From positions 186,001-250,000 of the forward strand of contig NZ_JSXI01000001.1 in the NCBI RefSeq assembly GCF_000803065.1: DNA of 64,000 bases. The letters are read 5' to 3'. Shown here piece after piece: positions 15,686 to 23,536 of this stretch; the stretch's first letter is position 1, and every line of letters starts with the position of its first letter. Source of the DNA: Sphingomonas sp. ERG5. Lineage in GTDB: Bacteria > Pseudomonadota > Alphaproteobacteria > Sphingomonadales > Sphingomonadaceae. A program made the translations under genes and the position numbers. The notes below the pieces were generated by a model, which was not told the origin of the DNA, ran no database searches, and saw nothing but the letters and a program-made list of their open reading frames with translations.

Positions 15686-17464
15686 ATGACGACCGATACA
15701 CTGCCTCAGGACGGGCGACAGGATGAGCGGAACGCTGCGGCGGCGCTTGTCGCGACGCCGACCGACGACGGCTTGCCGCGGCGCTTCGCCGATTTCGAAA
15801 CGCTGGGCGAAGCCCTTGATTATGCCGCGAGCGGATCACGCGGGCTCAACTTCCACGATGCGCGCGGTACGCTGACCCGCCCCTATCCGTTCAGCGAGAT
15901 GCGCAACGACGCGCTGGCGATGGCGCGCCGCCTGATCGCTGCAGGTGTGACGCCCGAGGATCGTATCGCGCTGGTTGCCGAGACCGGCCCCGAATTCGCC
16001 GCCATCTTCTTCGGCGTGATCTATGCCGGCGGCTGGCCAGTGCCGCTGCCCTTGCCGACATCGTTTGGCGGTCGCGATTCCTACATCGAGCAGCTCCGTG
16101 TCCAGCTTTCGAGCTGCGATCCGACCATGTTGATCTACCCGCCCGAACTCGCCCAGATGGCGGGCGAAGCAGCGAAGATCGCCGGCGTCGAAGGGATCGA
16201 CTGGTCCGAATTCGAACAACGCGAAGCGCCCGAAGTGTCGCTGCCCCAGGCGCACGGCGACGAAATTGCCTATCTGCAATATTCCAGTGGCTCGACCCGT
16301 TTCCCGCACGGCGTCGCGATCACGCATCACGCGCTGCTCAACAATCTCGCCGCGCACAGCCATGGCATGAACATCACCGAGAGCGACCGCTGCGTCTCCT
16401 GGCTGCCCTGGTATCATGACATGGGCCTGGTCGGCTGTTTCCTGTCAGTGGTGGCCAATCAGGTCTCGACCGATTATCTTAAGACCGAGGATTTCGCGCG
16501 CCGCCCGCTTGCCTGGCTCGATCTGATCAGCCGCAACCAGGGCACCACCCTCTCCTATTCGCCGACCTTCGGGTACGATATCTGCTCGCGCCGCATGTCG
16601 AGCCAGACCAAGGCGAGCGACCGCTTCGATCTGTCGCGCTGGCGCGTCGCCGGCAATGGCGCGGACATGATCCGTCCCGATGTGATGCAGGCGTTCGTCG
16701 ACGCCTTCGCCGATGCCGGCTTCAAGGCGACCGCGTTCCTGCCGAGCTATGGCCTGGCCGAAGCGACGCTGGCGGTGACGATCATGCCCCCGGGTGAAGG
16801 CATCCGTGTCGAACTGGTCGAGGAAACCCAGCTATCGGGCGTGGCGCATGGCCAGGATCGCCCGCAGCGCTTCCGCGCGATCGTCAATTGCGGCAAGCCG
16901 GTGCGCGACATGAAAGTCGAGATCCGTGAGGAAGACGGCACGCCGCTGCCGGAACGCGCGATCGGCAAGGTCTGGTGTTCGGGCCCGTCGCTGATGGTCG
17001 GCTATTTCCGCGACGACGCCTCGACCGAGGCGTGCATGGCCGATGGCTGGCTCGACACGGGCGATATGGGCTATATCTCGGACGGCTATGTCTACATTGT
17101 CGGCCGCGCCAAGGACATGATCATCGTCAATGGCCGCAACCATTGGCCGCAGGACATCGAATGGGCGGTCGAGCAGCTGCCCGGCTTCAAGGCCGGCGAC
17201 ATCGCTGCCTTCGCGATCACCACGCCGGGTGGCGAGGAGACCCCCGCCGTACTGGTGCAATGCCGCAGTTCGGACGATGCCGAGCGCGTCCGCTTGCGTG
17301 AAGAAATTCGCGAGCGCGTCCGGTCGGTCACCGGCATGAATTGCGTGATCGAACTGATCCCGCCACGCACCCTGCCCCGCACCAGCTCGGGCAAACTGAG
17401 TCGCGCGAAAGCGCGCAATCTTTACCTTAACGGCGACATCAAGCCTTACGATCTGGCGGCATAA
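15686..17464 (+). CDS. Fatty-acyl-AMP ligase (FAAL-type adenylating enzyme)
   Basis: A 592-residue ANL-superfamily enzyme. The A3 phosphate loop is YLQYSSGSTRFPHGV from residue 196, A5 is SYGLAEATLAV, A7 is WLDTGDMGY, A8 is GRAKDMIIVNGRNHWPQDIE from residue 473, and the A10 lysine is Lys570 in SSGKLSRAK. The form YSSGSTR with the NHWPQDIE helix is typical of FAAL/FadD32-like enzymes, which make acyl-AMP and pass it to an acyl carrier protein rather than CoA. No carrier protein, polyketide synthase or serine palmitoyltransferase lies beside it here. It probably feeds lipid or sphingolipid synthesis (inference). Confidence 0.85.
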   Translation: MTTDTLPQDGRQDERNAAAALVATPTDDGLPRRFADFETLGEALDYAASGSRGLNFHDARGTLTRPYPFSEMRNDALAMARRLIAAGVTPEDRIALVAETGPEFAAIFFGVIYAGGWPVPLPLPTSFGGRDSYIEQLRVQLSSCDPTMLIYPPELAQMAGEAAKIAGVEGIDWSEFEQREAPEVSLPQAHGDEIAYLQYSSGSTRFPHGVAITHHALLNNLAAHSHGMNITESDRCVSWLPWYHDMGLVGCFLSVVANQVSTDYLKTEDFARRPLAWLDLISRNQGTTLSYSPTFGYDICSRRMSSQTKASDRFDLSRWRVAGNGADMIRPDVMQAFVDAFADAGFKATAFLPSYGLAEATLAVTIMPPGEGIRVELVEETQLSGVAHGQDRPQRFRAIVNCGKPVRDMKVEIREEDGTPLPERAIGKVWCSGPSLMVGYFRDDASTEACMADGWLDTGDMGYISDGYVYIVGRAKDMIIVNGRNHWPQDIEWAVEQLPGFKAGDIAAFAITTPGGEETPAVLVQCRSSDDAERVRLREEIRERVRSVTGMNCVIELIPPRTLPRTSSGKLSRAKARNLYLNGDIKPYDLAA

Positions 17465-17466
17465 CC

Positions 17467-17488
17467 CCCTCTCCCCGCGAGGAGAGGG
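17467..17488 (+). terminator. Hairpin after the acyl-AMP ligase gene
   Basis: CCCTCTCC and GGAGAGGG form an 8-bp stem around CCGCGA, directly after the stop codon. No T-run follows, so it is a weak terminator or a 3-prime stabilising hairpin. Confidence 0.4.
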
Positions 17489-17505
17489 ACCCAGTTGCGT
17501 CAAAA

Positions 17506-17532
17506 GAGACTTATTTGGGTAAAATAAGTCTC
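17506..17532. promoter_or_regulatory. Perfect 11-bp inverted repeat
   Basis: GAGACTTATTT and AAATAAGTCTC flank GGGTA. Read on the minus strand the hairpin is followed by four T, read on the plus strand by CAAAACC. It lies 56 bp before the GGDEF-EAL start and could be an operator for that gene or the end of the ligase transcript. Confidence 0.4.
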
Positions 17533-17587
17533 CAAAACCGCCGCTGGTCTAACCTTCCGCTAACCAGCATCGCGTAATCATGGCGAT

Positions 17588-19945
17588 GTGAGCACCCAGC
17601 CTTCCTCCCAATTCGCCCAGCCGCGTATCGATGCGCGAGCGCTCCTTGGTCTGTATGATCCGGCGGACACGACGGATTGGGCCCCGATCCGGGCCGCGCA
17701 GCTCAACGCGGGCAGTCAGCTCGCCGTGTTCCTGTTCGGCGCGAATCTGATCGGCGCGGCGCTCGTCTTCCTGCTTCTCGCCCGTATTGCGCCGATCTGG
17801 GCATTGGCGAGCTGGGGCGCGGTGACCGCCGCAGTCGGCGCCGCCATCACGTTCCGCCGTCTCGCGTCGCGCAGTCGCACCGGACATACCGCAACGCTGC
17901 GCGATGTGCGCGACACCGTGCTCGACGGCATTGCGCTCGCCGCTGTCTGGTCGGTGCCGCCGCTCGCCTTCGGGGTGAAGGCCGATGCCAATGTCGCGCT
18001 CGGGCTGTGGATCGTGCTCTCGGTCCTGATGACCGCCTCCGCCGTGGCGATGGCCGCGCTGCCGCTCGCCACGCTCGCCTTTCTCGGCATCCTCGGCGCG
18101 TCGATCGCGGTGATGCTGTTCATTCTCACTGGTCCGCTGCTCGCCGCCGCCGCCTTGCTTTTCACCGTACTGCTGATGCTTGGCTGTTTCGTGCGCGGCA
18201 AGTCGCTGGTGGTGATCCGCGCCGGCGAGATCGCGCTTGCCGAGCGCGACGAGACCGTCAGCCTGTTGCTGCGCGAATTCGAGGAGAACAGCGCCGACTG
18301 GCTGTGGGAAACCGATGCGCAGCGCCGCATCGTCCGCGCCTCGCCACGCTTCGCCCATTCGGTCGGCCTTGACCCGCTCTCGGTCAACGGCATGCCATTC
18401 CTGCAAGTGCTGGCCGGGCCGACCTGGGAAGCGGGCAATTTTGCCGCCGGGCTGCGCACATTGGCGGACAAGCTGAAGGGCCGCGAGGCGTTTCGCGATC
18501 TGTTGCTGCCGGTCATGGTCCAGGGCGTGGAACGCTGGTGGGAAATCGCCGCCTCGCCGCGCTACGACGAACGCGGCGGGTTCATCGGCTTTCGCGGTGT
18601 CGGCTCCGACGTGACCGAACAGCGCGCTTCGGCCGACAAGATCAACAAGATGGCGCGCTTCGACACCCTGACCGGCCTGCCCAACCGCTTGCTGATCAAC
18701 GAAGCGCTCGCCCGCGCAATGGCGGAGGCCGACAAATGGGGCAGCCGCTGCGCCTTCATGATGATCGACCTCGACCGGTTCAAGGCAATCAATGACACGC
18801 TGGGCCATCCGATCGGCGATCGCTTGCTTGGCCGCGTGTCCGAACGCCTCAATCAACTGATCACCGACAATGAGACGATCGGGCGGCTGGGCGGTGACGA
18901 GTTCGCCGTGGTGGTGCGCGACGCGACCGATTCCTCGCGAGTCGAGAAACTTGCCCAGGCGATCATCGCCACGCTGTCCAAGCCCTATGAGCTCGACCAG
19001 CACACACTGTATATCGGCGCCAGCATCGGCGTCGCCACCGGCCCGCGCGACGGGCGTACCGCCGAAATGCTGATCCGCTCGGCCGACCTGGCGCTATACC
19101 GGTCGAAAGACGCCGGCGGCGGCACCTTCCATTGCTACGAACCGCAGCTTCATGTGCAGGCTGAGGAACGCCGCGTACTTGAAATGGCGCTGCGCAAGGC
19201 GCTGCAGAATGGCGAGATGCACCTCAATTATCAGCCGGTGGTCGCGGCGGACACTGGTGAGCTGACCGGTTTCGAGGCGCTGTTGCGCTGGACTCATCCC
19301 GAATATGGCAACATTTCCCCGGTCAAGTTCGTGCCCCTGGCCGAGGATGCCCGCCTGATCGCGCCGATCGGCGAATGGGTGCTCCGCACCGCGTGCGAAG
19401 AGGCGGTCCGCTGGCGGAGTCAGGTACGCGTCGCGGTCAATGTCTCGCCCGAACAGCTGCATAATCCCGCGTTCGTGGCCGTGGTCGCTTCCGCGCTGGC
19501 GCAAAGCGGGCTGCCCGCCGACCGGCTCGAACTGGAGGTGACCGAAAGCGTCTTCATGAAAGAAGGCACGTGCGCGATCCAGGTGCTCGAGAAAATCCTC
19601 GACATGGGCGTCCGCCTCAGCCTTGACGATTTCGGCACTGGTTATTCCTCGCTTGGTTATCTCAGCCGGACCCGCTTCTCATCGATCAAGATCGACCGCA
19701 GCTTCGTGACTCAGGCGTCCAAGGGCGTGCCCGAGGCGATCGCGATCATCCGCGCGGTCGTCGCGCTCGCGCAGAGCCTGGGCATGGCGACCACGGCGGA
19801 AGGCGTGGAAACTGAGAATGAGCATTTGATGGTGCAGGATCTGGGCTGTTCCAGGGTCCAGGGCTATTATTTCGGCCGACCATTGCCCGTCGAAGAAGCC
19901 CGCGCGATCGCAAATCGTGGACAAAGGGACGCAGCAGCTGCTTGA
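17588..19945 (+). CDS. Membrane-bound diguanylate cyclase/phosphodiesterase (PAS-GGDEF-EAL)
   Basis: A 785-residue protein starting at GTG. The N-terminal ~220 residues hold two or three pairs of hydrophobic segments (for example AVFLFGANLIGAALVFLLLA and ALWIVLSVLMT-type helices), giving a membrane sensor. A PAS-like domain follows at about 235-350 (SADWLWETDAQRRIVRASPRF, ending DVTEQR). GGDEF is intact at 435-439 (RLGGDEFAV), but the RxxD inhibitory site is absent (T and E replace R and D). The EAL motif is intact at 563-565, with DDFGTGYSSLGYL and EGVETE. Both domains look catalytically competent, so the protein may make or break c-di-GMP. tRNA-Trp follows 46 bp downstream. Confidence 0.93.
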   Translation: MSTQPSSQFAQPRIDARALLGLYDPADTTDWAPIRAAQLNAGSQLAVFLFGANLIGAALVFLLLARIAPIWALASWGAVTAAVGAAITFRRLASRSRTGHTATLRDVRDTVLDGIALAAVWSVPPLAFGVKADANVALGLWIVLSVLMTASAVAMAALPLATLAFLGILGASIAVMLFILTGPLLAAAALLFTVLLMLGCFVRGKSLVVIRAGEIALAERDETVSLLLREFEENSADWLWETDAQRRIVRASPRFAHSVGLDPLSVNGMPFLQVLAGPTWEAGNFAAGLRTLADKLKGREAFRDLLLPVMVQGVERWWEIAASPRYDERGGFIGFRGVGSDVTEQRASADKINKMARFDTLTGLPNRLLINEALARAMAEADKWGSRCAFMMIDLDRFKAINDTLGHPIGDRLLGRVSERLNQLITDNETIGRLGGDEFAVVVRDATDSSRVEKLAQAIIATLSKPYELDQHTLYIGASIGVATGPRDGRTAEMLIRSADLALYRSKDAGGGTFHCYEPQLHVQAEERRVLEMALRKALQNGEMHLNYQPVVAADTGELTGFEALLRWTHPEYGNISPVKFVPLAEDARLIAPIGEWVLRTACEEAVRWRSQVRVAVNVSPEQLHNPAFVAVVASALAQSGLPADRLELEVTESVFMKEGTCAIQVLEKILDMGVRLSLDDFGTGYSSLGYLSRTRFSSIKIDRSFVTQASKGVPEAIAIIRAVVALAQSLGMATTAEGVETENEHLMVQDLGCSRVQGYYFGRPLPVEEARAIANRGQRDAAAA

Positions 19946-19991
19946 GGTGCTTGCCCCGGAGGCCGGGCCTCGTTAAACGCCGCTACCGCAC

Positions 19992-20068
19992 AGGGGTGTA
20001 GCTCAGTTGGTTAGAGCGTCGGTCTCCAAAACCGAAGGCCCACGGTTCGAGTCCGTGCTCCCCTGCCA
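19992..20068 (+). tRNA. tRNA-Trp (anticodon CCA)
   Basis: A 77-nt cloverleaf with encoded CCA end. The D arm is GCTCAGTTGGTTAGAGC, the anticodon loop CTCCAAA lies in the stem CGGT/ACCG, and the T arm CACGG-TTCGAGT-CCGTG. The acceptor stem AGGGGTG pairs with CTCCCCT, except that position 6 faces T at position 67, a U-U mismatch. Its position just upstream of secE-nusG is a common bacterial arrangement. Confidence 0.95.
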
Positions 20069-20463
20069 TTCTTCATCACCACGGCCATGGTTTCCGTGCC
20101 GCTCCTCGAGCGAACGGAGCGATGCGCGCTCCACATCGTTGTTGAGCGTGGCGAGGATCCGGATCGTCCGGGCATCCAGGTTCATGAGCAACCCCCGTTT
20201 GACACTCTCCGCCAACATTACGGAGTTGGGTCAGGAACGTGACAACCAGTCGATCGATCCATCCGAAATGGAGGGATTATGCGTTAACCATCCATCCCGT
20301 GGCTTGCCTGCGACGGGCCGAACGCCATCGCTTGCGTTACGGCACCCGAATCGCTAGATGCAGCGGCCATCCGATATCGAGGATTGGGCGGCACCGGTTC
20401 GGTTAGAACCGGGCAGCGGTCCTTTGCCTCGTTTTTGGGCATTTTTTGAAAGCGGCACTTAAC
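20069..20463. other. Intergenic region between tRNA-Trp and secE
   Basis: No convincing gene is present. A TTGACA at 20199-20204 has no good -10 box at the expected distance; TTGCGT and CTAGAT near 20332-20359 are a possible weak promoter for secE-nusG. A short leftward reading frame (20003-20185, about 60 codons) with a GGGGG ribosome site runs antisense into the tRNA and is not supported by any recognisable family. Confidence 0.4.
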
Positions 20464-20664
20464 GTGGCACGAACGACACCACTCGAATTCATCCGGCAGG
20501 TTCAGGCCGAGACCAAGAAGGTCGTCTGGCCGACGCGCCGGGAGACGATCATGACCGGTGTGATGGTGATGATCATGACCACGTTGCTGGCGATCTTCTT
20601 CCTCGGCATCGATTCGGTGTTCGAGATGGTCGTCGCGTACCTGCTGTCGCTGGCCAAGGGTTGA
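20464..20664 (+). CDS. secE: Preprotein translocase subunit SecE
   Basis: A 66-residue single-span form of SecE. The conserved cytoplasmic helix is EFIRQVQAETKKVVWPTRRE, followed by one membrane helix (MTTLLAIFFLGIDSVFEMVVAYLL). SecE clamps SecY in the translocation channel. The GTG start at 20464 gives MARTTPLEFIRQ, matching the family; a TTG six codons upstream is in frame but adds unrelated residues. nusG starts 4 bp after the stop. Confidence 0.93.
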   Translation: MARTTPLEFIRQVQAETKKVVWPTRRETIMTGVMVMIMTTLLAIFFLGIDSVFEMVVAYLLSLAKG

Positions 20665-20668
20665 ACGC

Positions 20669-21205
20669 ATGTCGCGCTGGTACATCATTCACGCTTATTC
20701 CGGTTTCGAGGGCAAGGTCCGCGATTCGATCATGGCCGAGGCGACCCGCATGGGTCTTGAGCAGTTGGTCGAGCAGATCGAAGTTCCGACCGAGACGGTA
20801 ACCGAAGCCCGCCGCGGCAAGAAGATCGCGGTCGAGCGCAAGTTCATGCCGGGCTATGTGCTCGCCAAGCTGAACATGAACGACGACGTTTATCACCTCG
20901 TCAAGAACACGCCGAAGGTCACCGGCTTCCTTGGCTCGATGGGCAAGCCCCAGCCGATCAGCGAAGCCGAAGCCGCGCGGATGCTCAATTCGAAGGAAGA
21001 GGCAGCTGCCGCGCCCAAGGCCAAGATGAAGGTCGATTACGAGATCGGCGATTCGGTCAAGGTGCTCGACGGCCCGTTCGCGAGCTTCAACGGCATCGTC
21101 GAGGAACTCGATTTCGACCGCAGCCGCGTCAAGGTGTCGGTGTCGATCTTCGGTCGCGCCACCCCGGTCGAGCTCGAATTCGAGCAGGTCGAGCGCGCGA
21201 AGTAA
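20669..21205 (+). CDS. nusG: Transcription termination/antitermination protein NusG
   Basis: A 178-residue protein with the NGN domain (WYIIHAYSGFEGKVRDSI, ERKFMPGYVLAKLNMNDDVY, VKNTPKVTGFLG) and a C-terminal KOW domain (GDSVKVLDGPFASFNGIVEE). It binds RNA polymerase and links it to Rho or ribosomes. Length and all motifs are standard. It is cotranscribed with secE; rplK follows 175 bp later. Confidence 0.97.
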   Translation: MSRWYIIHAYSGFEGKVRDSIMAEATRMGLEQLVEQIEVPTETVTEARRGKKIAVERKFMPGYVLAKLNMNDDVYHLVKNTPKVTGFLGSMGKPQPISEAEAARMLNSKEEAAAAPKAKMKVDYEIGDSVKVLDGPFASFNGIVEELDFDRSRVKVSVSIFGRATPVELEFEQVERAK

Positions 21206-21380
21206 TCGCCGCGGCGATAAGGAAATTCAGTTTCGGGCCGTTCGTCCCGGTGTCCCGCAAGGGCCGCGAAACGAACCAGTGAATGCGTACCCGCGGGAGG
21301 CCGTCAAACGCCGCTTGAACCGCTAAACTTGATCAGGGCGGAGCGATATTTCGCGAAGCCCCCACGAAAGAGAGTGAGAC

Positions 21381-21812
21381 ATGGCTAAAAAGATTACTGG
21401 ATACATCAAGCTGCAGGTGCCGGCCGGCAAGGCCAACCCCAGCCCGCCAATCGGCCCGGCTCTGGGTCAGCGCGGCGTCAACATCATGGAATTCTGCAAG
21501 GCGTTCAACGCGCAGACCGGTGATCAGGAAGCGGGCACGCCCCTTCCCACCGTCATCACCGTCTATGCCGATCGCAGCTTCTCGTTCGAAACGAAGATGC
21601 CGCCGGCGTCGTACCTGATCAAGAAGGCCGCCGGCCTGAAGTCGGGTTCGAAGGAGCCAGGCAAGGTTTCCGCCGGAAAGATCAAGCGCTCGGCGCTGAG
21701 CGAAATCGCCCAGACCAAGATGAAGGATCTGAACGCGAACGATATCGAAGCGGCAACGCGCATCATCGAGGGTTCTGCCCGCGCGATGGGCCTCGAAGTG
21801 GTGGAGGGCTGA
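21381..21812 (+). CDS. rplK: 50S ribosomal protein L11
   Basis: A 143-residue protein with the L11 signature: [40 protein letters not shown] and a C-terminal RNA-binding part ending [10 protein letters not shown]. It forms the GTPase-associated centre on 23S rRNA. AAGAGAGTGAG lies before the ATG. rplA follows 4 bp after the stop. Confidence 0.98.
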   Translation: MAKKITGYIKLQVPAGKANPSPPIGPALGQRGVNIMEFCKAFNAQTGDQEAGTPLPTVITVYADRSFSFETKMPPASYLIKKAAGLKSGSKEPGKVSAGKIKRSALSEIAQTKMKDLNANDIEAATRIIEGSARAMGLEVVEG

Positions 21813-21816
21813 GAAC

Positions 21817-22515
21817 ATGGCAAAGCTGACCAAGAAGGCGAAGACCCTCGCCACGACCGTCGACCGCGAAAAGCTGCACGGCATCGACGAAGCGATCTCG
21901 ATCGCGCGCGCCAATGCCACCGCCAAGTTCGACGAGACGATCGAAGTCGCGCTGAACCTCGGCGTCGATCCGCGTCACGCCGACCAGATGGTTCGCGGCG
22001 TCGTCACCCTGCCCAAGGGCACCGGCAAGACGGTGCGCGTCGGCGTGTTCGCCAAGGGTGCGAAGGCTGACGAAGCACGCGAAGCCGGCGCCGATGTCGT
22101 CGGTGCGGAAGACCTGATGGAAATCGTCCAGGGTGGCACGATCGATTTCGATCGCTGCATCGCGACCCCGGACATGATGGGCATCGTCGGCCGCCTCGGC
22201 AAGATCCTCGGGCCTAAGGGCATGATGCCCAACCCGAAGCTCGGCACGGTGACGATGAACGTCGGCGAAGCGGTCAAGGCAGCCAAGGGCGGCCAGATCG
22301 AATATCGCGTCGAGAAGGCCGGCATCATTCATTCCGGCATCGGCAAGGCGTCGTTCCCGGCGGAAGATCTGCGCGCGAACTTCGATGCGCTGGTCGACGC
22401 GATCGTCAAGGCCAAGCCGTCGGGCGCCAAGGGCAAGTATGTCCGCAAGATCGCGGTCAGCTCGTCGATGGGCCCGGGCATCAAGGTCGACACCGCAGAG
22501 GTCGTCGCTGCCTGA
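21817..22515 (+). CDS. rplA: 50S ribosomal protein L1
   Basis: A 232-residue protein with L1 motifs: [56 protein letters not shown] and a C-terminal [11 protein letters not shown]. It is a component of the L1 stalk. It ends the secE-nusG-rplK-rplA unit; a terminator follows 28 bp after the stop, and rplJ is not next as it usually is. Confidence 0.98.
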   Translation: MAKLTKKAKTLATTVDREKLHGIDEAISIARANATAKFDETIEVALNLGVDPRHADQMVRGVVTLPKGTGKTVRVGVFAKGAKADEAREAGADVVGAEDLMEIVQGGTIDFDRCIATPDMMGIVGRLGKILGPKGMMPNPKLGTVTMNVGEAVKAAKGGQIEYRVEKAGIIHSGIGKASFPAEDLRANFDALVDAIVKAKPSGAKGKYVRKIAVSSSMGPGIKVDTAEVVAA

Positions 22516-22543
22516 TCCAGGCCGGCAAAGTTGAATAAGCGAA

Positions 22544-22569
22544 GGGCTGGAGGAAACTCCGGCCCTTTT
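22544..22569 (+). terminator. Intrinsic terminator after rplA
   Basis: GGGCTGGAG and CTCCGGCCC form a 9-bp stem with one G-U pair around GAAA, followed by TTTT. This separates rplKA from whatever follows and supports rplJL as an independent unit. Confidence 0.85.
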
Positions 22570-22574
22570 GCTAT

Positions 22575-22746
22575 TAGAGTTTGATCCAGCCAGACGGCAC
22601 AGCCATTCCAACGATGCGTTGCATCGCCGGAACCTTGGGCTGCTCCGCCCGCTCCCCCACCCCGCCACCCACAGAATATACTGAATGGGTGGCCGGGTGG
22701 GGGAGCAGGCCGGTGCCACGCTTCAGCGCAGCTGGATCAAACTCTA
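22575..22746. repeat. Nested palindromic element of 172 bp
   Basis: The outer arms TAGAGTTTGATCCAGC (22575-22590) and its exact complement (22731-22746) enclose an inner palindrome with 21-bp arms at 22651-22671 and 22686-22706 that differ at one base. The structure suggests a miniature, non-coding repeat element. It lies between rplA and the convergent MliC gene. Confidence 0.6.
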
Positions 22747-22776
22747 GAGCACCATCGACTTGGGTGGAATCGTCCC

Positions 22777-22843
22777 CCGTTCGGGCTGAGCCTGTCGAAG
22801 CCCATGCGCTGCGCGTGCCCTTCGACAGGCTCAGGGCAAACGG
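22777..22843. repeat. Dispersed inverted repeat, copy 1
   Basis: The left arm has CTGAGCCTGTCGAAG and the right arm CTTCGACAGGCTCAGGGC, with CCGTT and AACGG at the outer ends. Three mismatches lie within 24-bp arms. The same core occurs three more times in the window, at 55841-55922, 60772-60860 and 61730-61806. Confidence 0.8.
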
Positions 22844-22883
22844 TGGGTGGGCAACCCAGCTCGAAACCGCTCTAGCCGCTCAG

Positions 22884-23369
22884 TCAGCCGATATCGGGTT
22901 GCGCTTTCGCATCAGCGGCCTGCTTGCACTGTAGGACGACGTCCTTGGTGCCGGATGTGTCGCCGACCGGAGCCTCAATCAGCATCGCGCCATTGCCTTT
23001 GCTCCACCAGGTCAGACTCTTGCCCTTGGTCATCCCGGTATCGCTCATATATTTCGATCCCGAAGCCGCCGAAACGTTGGGAAGCTGATATTCCTCCCCG
23101 TCGATCAGCAGCGCGGCGGCGCCATTGCCATAGGTGACGACGACACCGGCACCATTGTCGCAGGTGAATCGCTCCGACCCGCCCGCACTATCGGTACGCG
23201 AAGCGGTCGCTGCGTTGATTGTCATGCCATCCTCCGCTTCCGGTGCGACCATCTGATTGGCCGCCAGCCCCGCAACCTTCCCGCTCTGATTCCCTTCGGC
23301 CGGATCGTCCTGATCGCAGCCCGCAAGCATCAACACCGCACCGAGCGCGAGCACCAATTCCATACGCAT
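22884..23369 (-). CDS. MliC-family lipoprotein (lysozyme inhibitor-like)
   Basis: A 161-residue lipoprotein (signal LALGAVLMLAGC). The C-terminal domain has the MliC/PliC pattern: RFTCDNGAGVVVTYGNGAAA, YQLPNVSAASGSKYMSD and KSLTWWSKGNGAMLIEA, then a final Cys in VVLQCKQ. These barrels inhibit c-type lysozyme and protect the cell wall. The start at 23369 has GGAAGGA eight bases upstream; an earlier ATG does not. The region between the lipobox and the domain is a low-complexity linker. It is divergent from the VanW gene. Confidence 0.8.
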   Translation of the reverse strand: MRMELVLALGAVLMLAGCDQDDPAEGNQSGKVAGLAANQMVAPEAEDGMTINAATASRTDSAGGSERFTCDNGAGVVVTYGNGAAALLIDGEEYQLPNVSAASGSKYMSDTGMTKGKSLTWWSKGNGAMLIEAPVGDTSGTKDVVLQCKQAADAKAQPDIG

Positions 23370-23536
23370 CGTGAAAATCCTTCCGCGCAACGCCCTGTCC
23401 TCCCATCGGGGTCATGATCACGGGAGTCGCCATGACCGCATGATGAGCACGGCATGCGCCTGCGACAAGACATGTCGCCGACCAATTGACTCCGATGAGA
23501 TGAATGACATCCTGTCATGGGCTGGAAAGGGATTAT

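Noticed and set aside
20003..20185. Leftward reading frame of about 60 codons (MNLDARTIRILATLNNDVER...) with a GGGGG ribosome site
   Set aside because: It runs antisense through most of tRNA-Trp, matches no family I know and has an unremarkable composition. It is left as unsupported, although the region has no competing gene.
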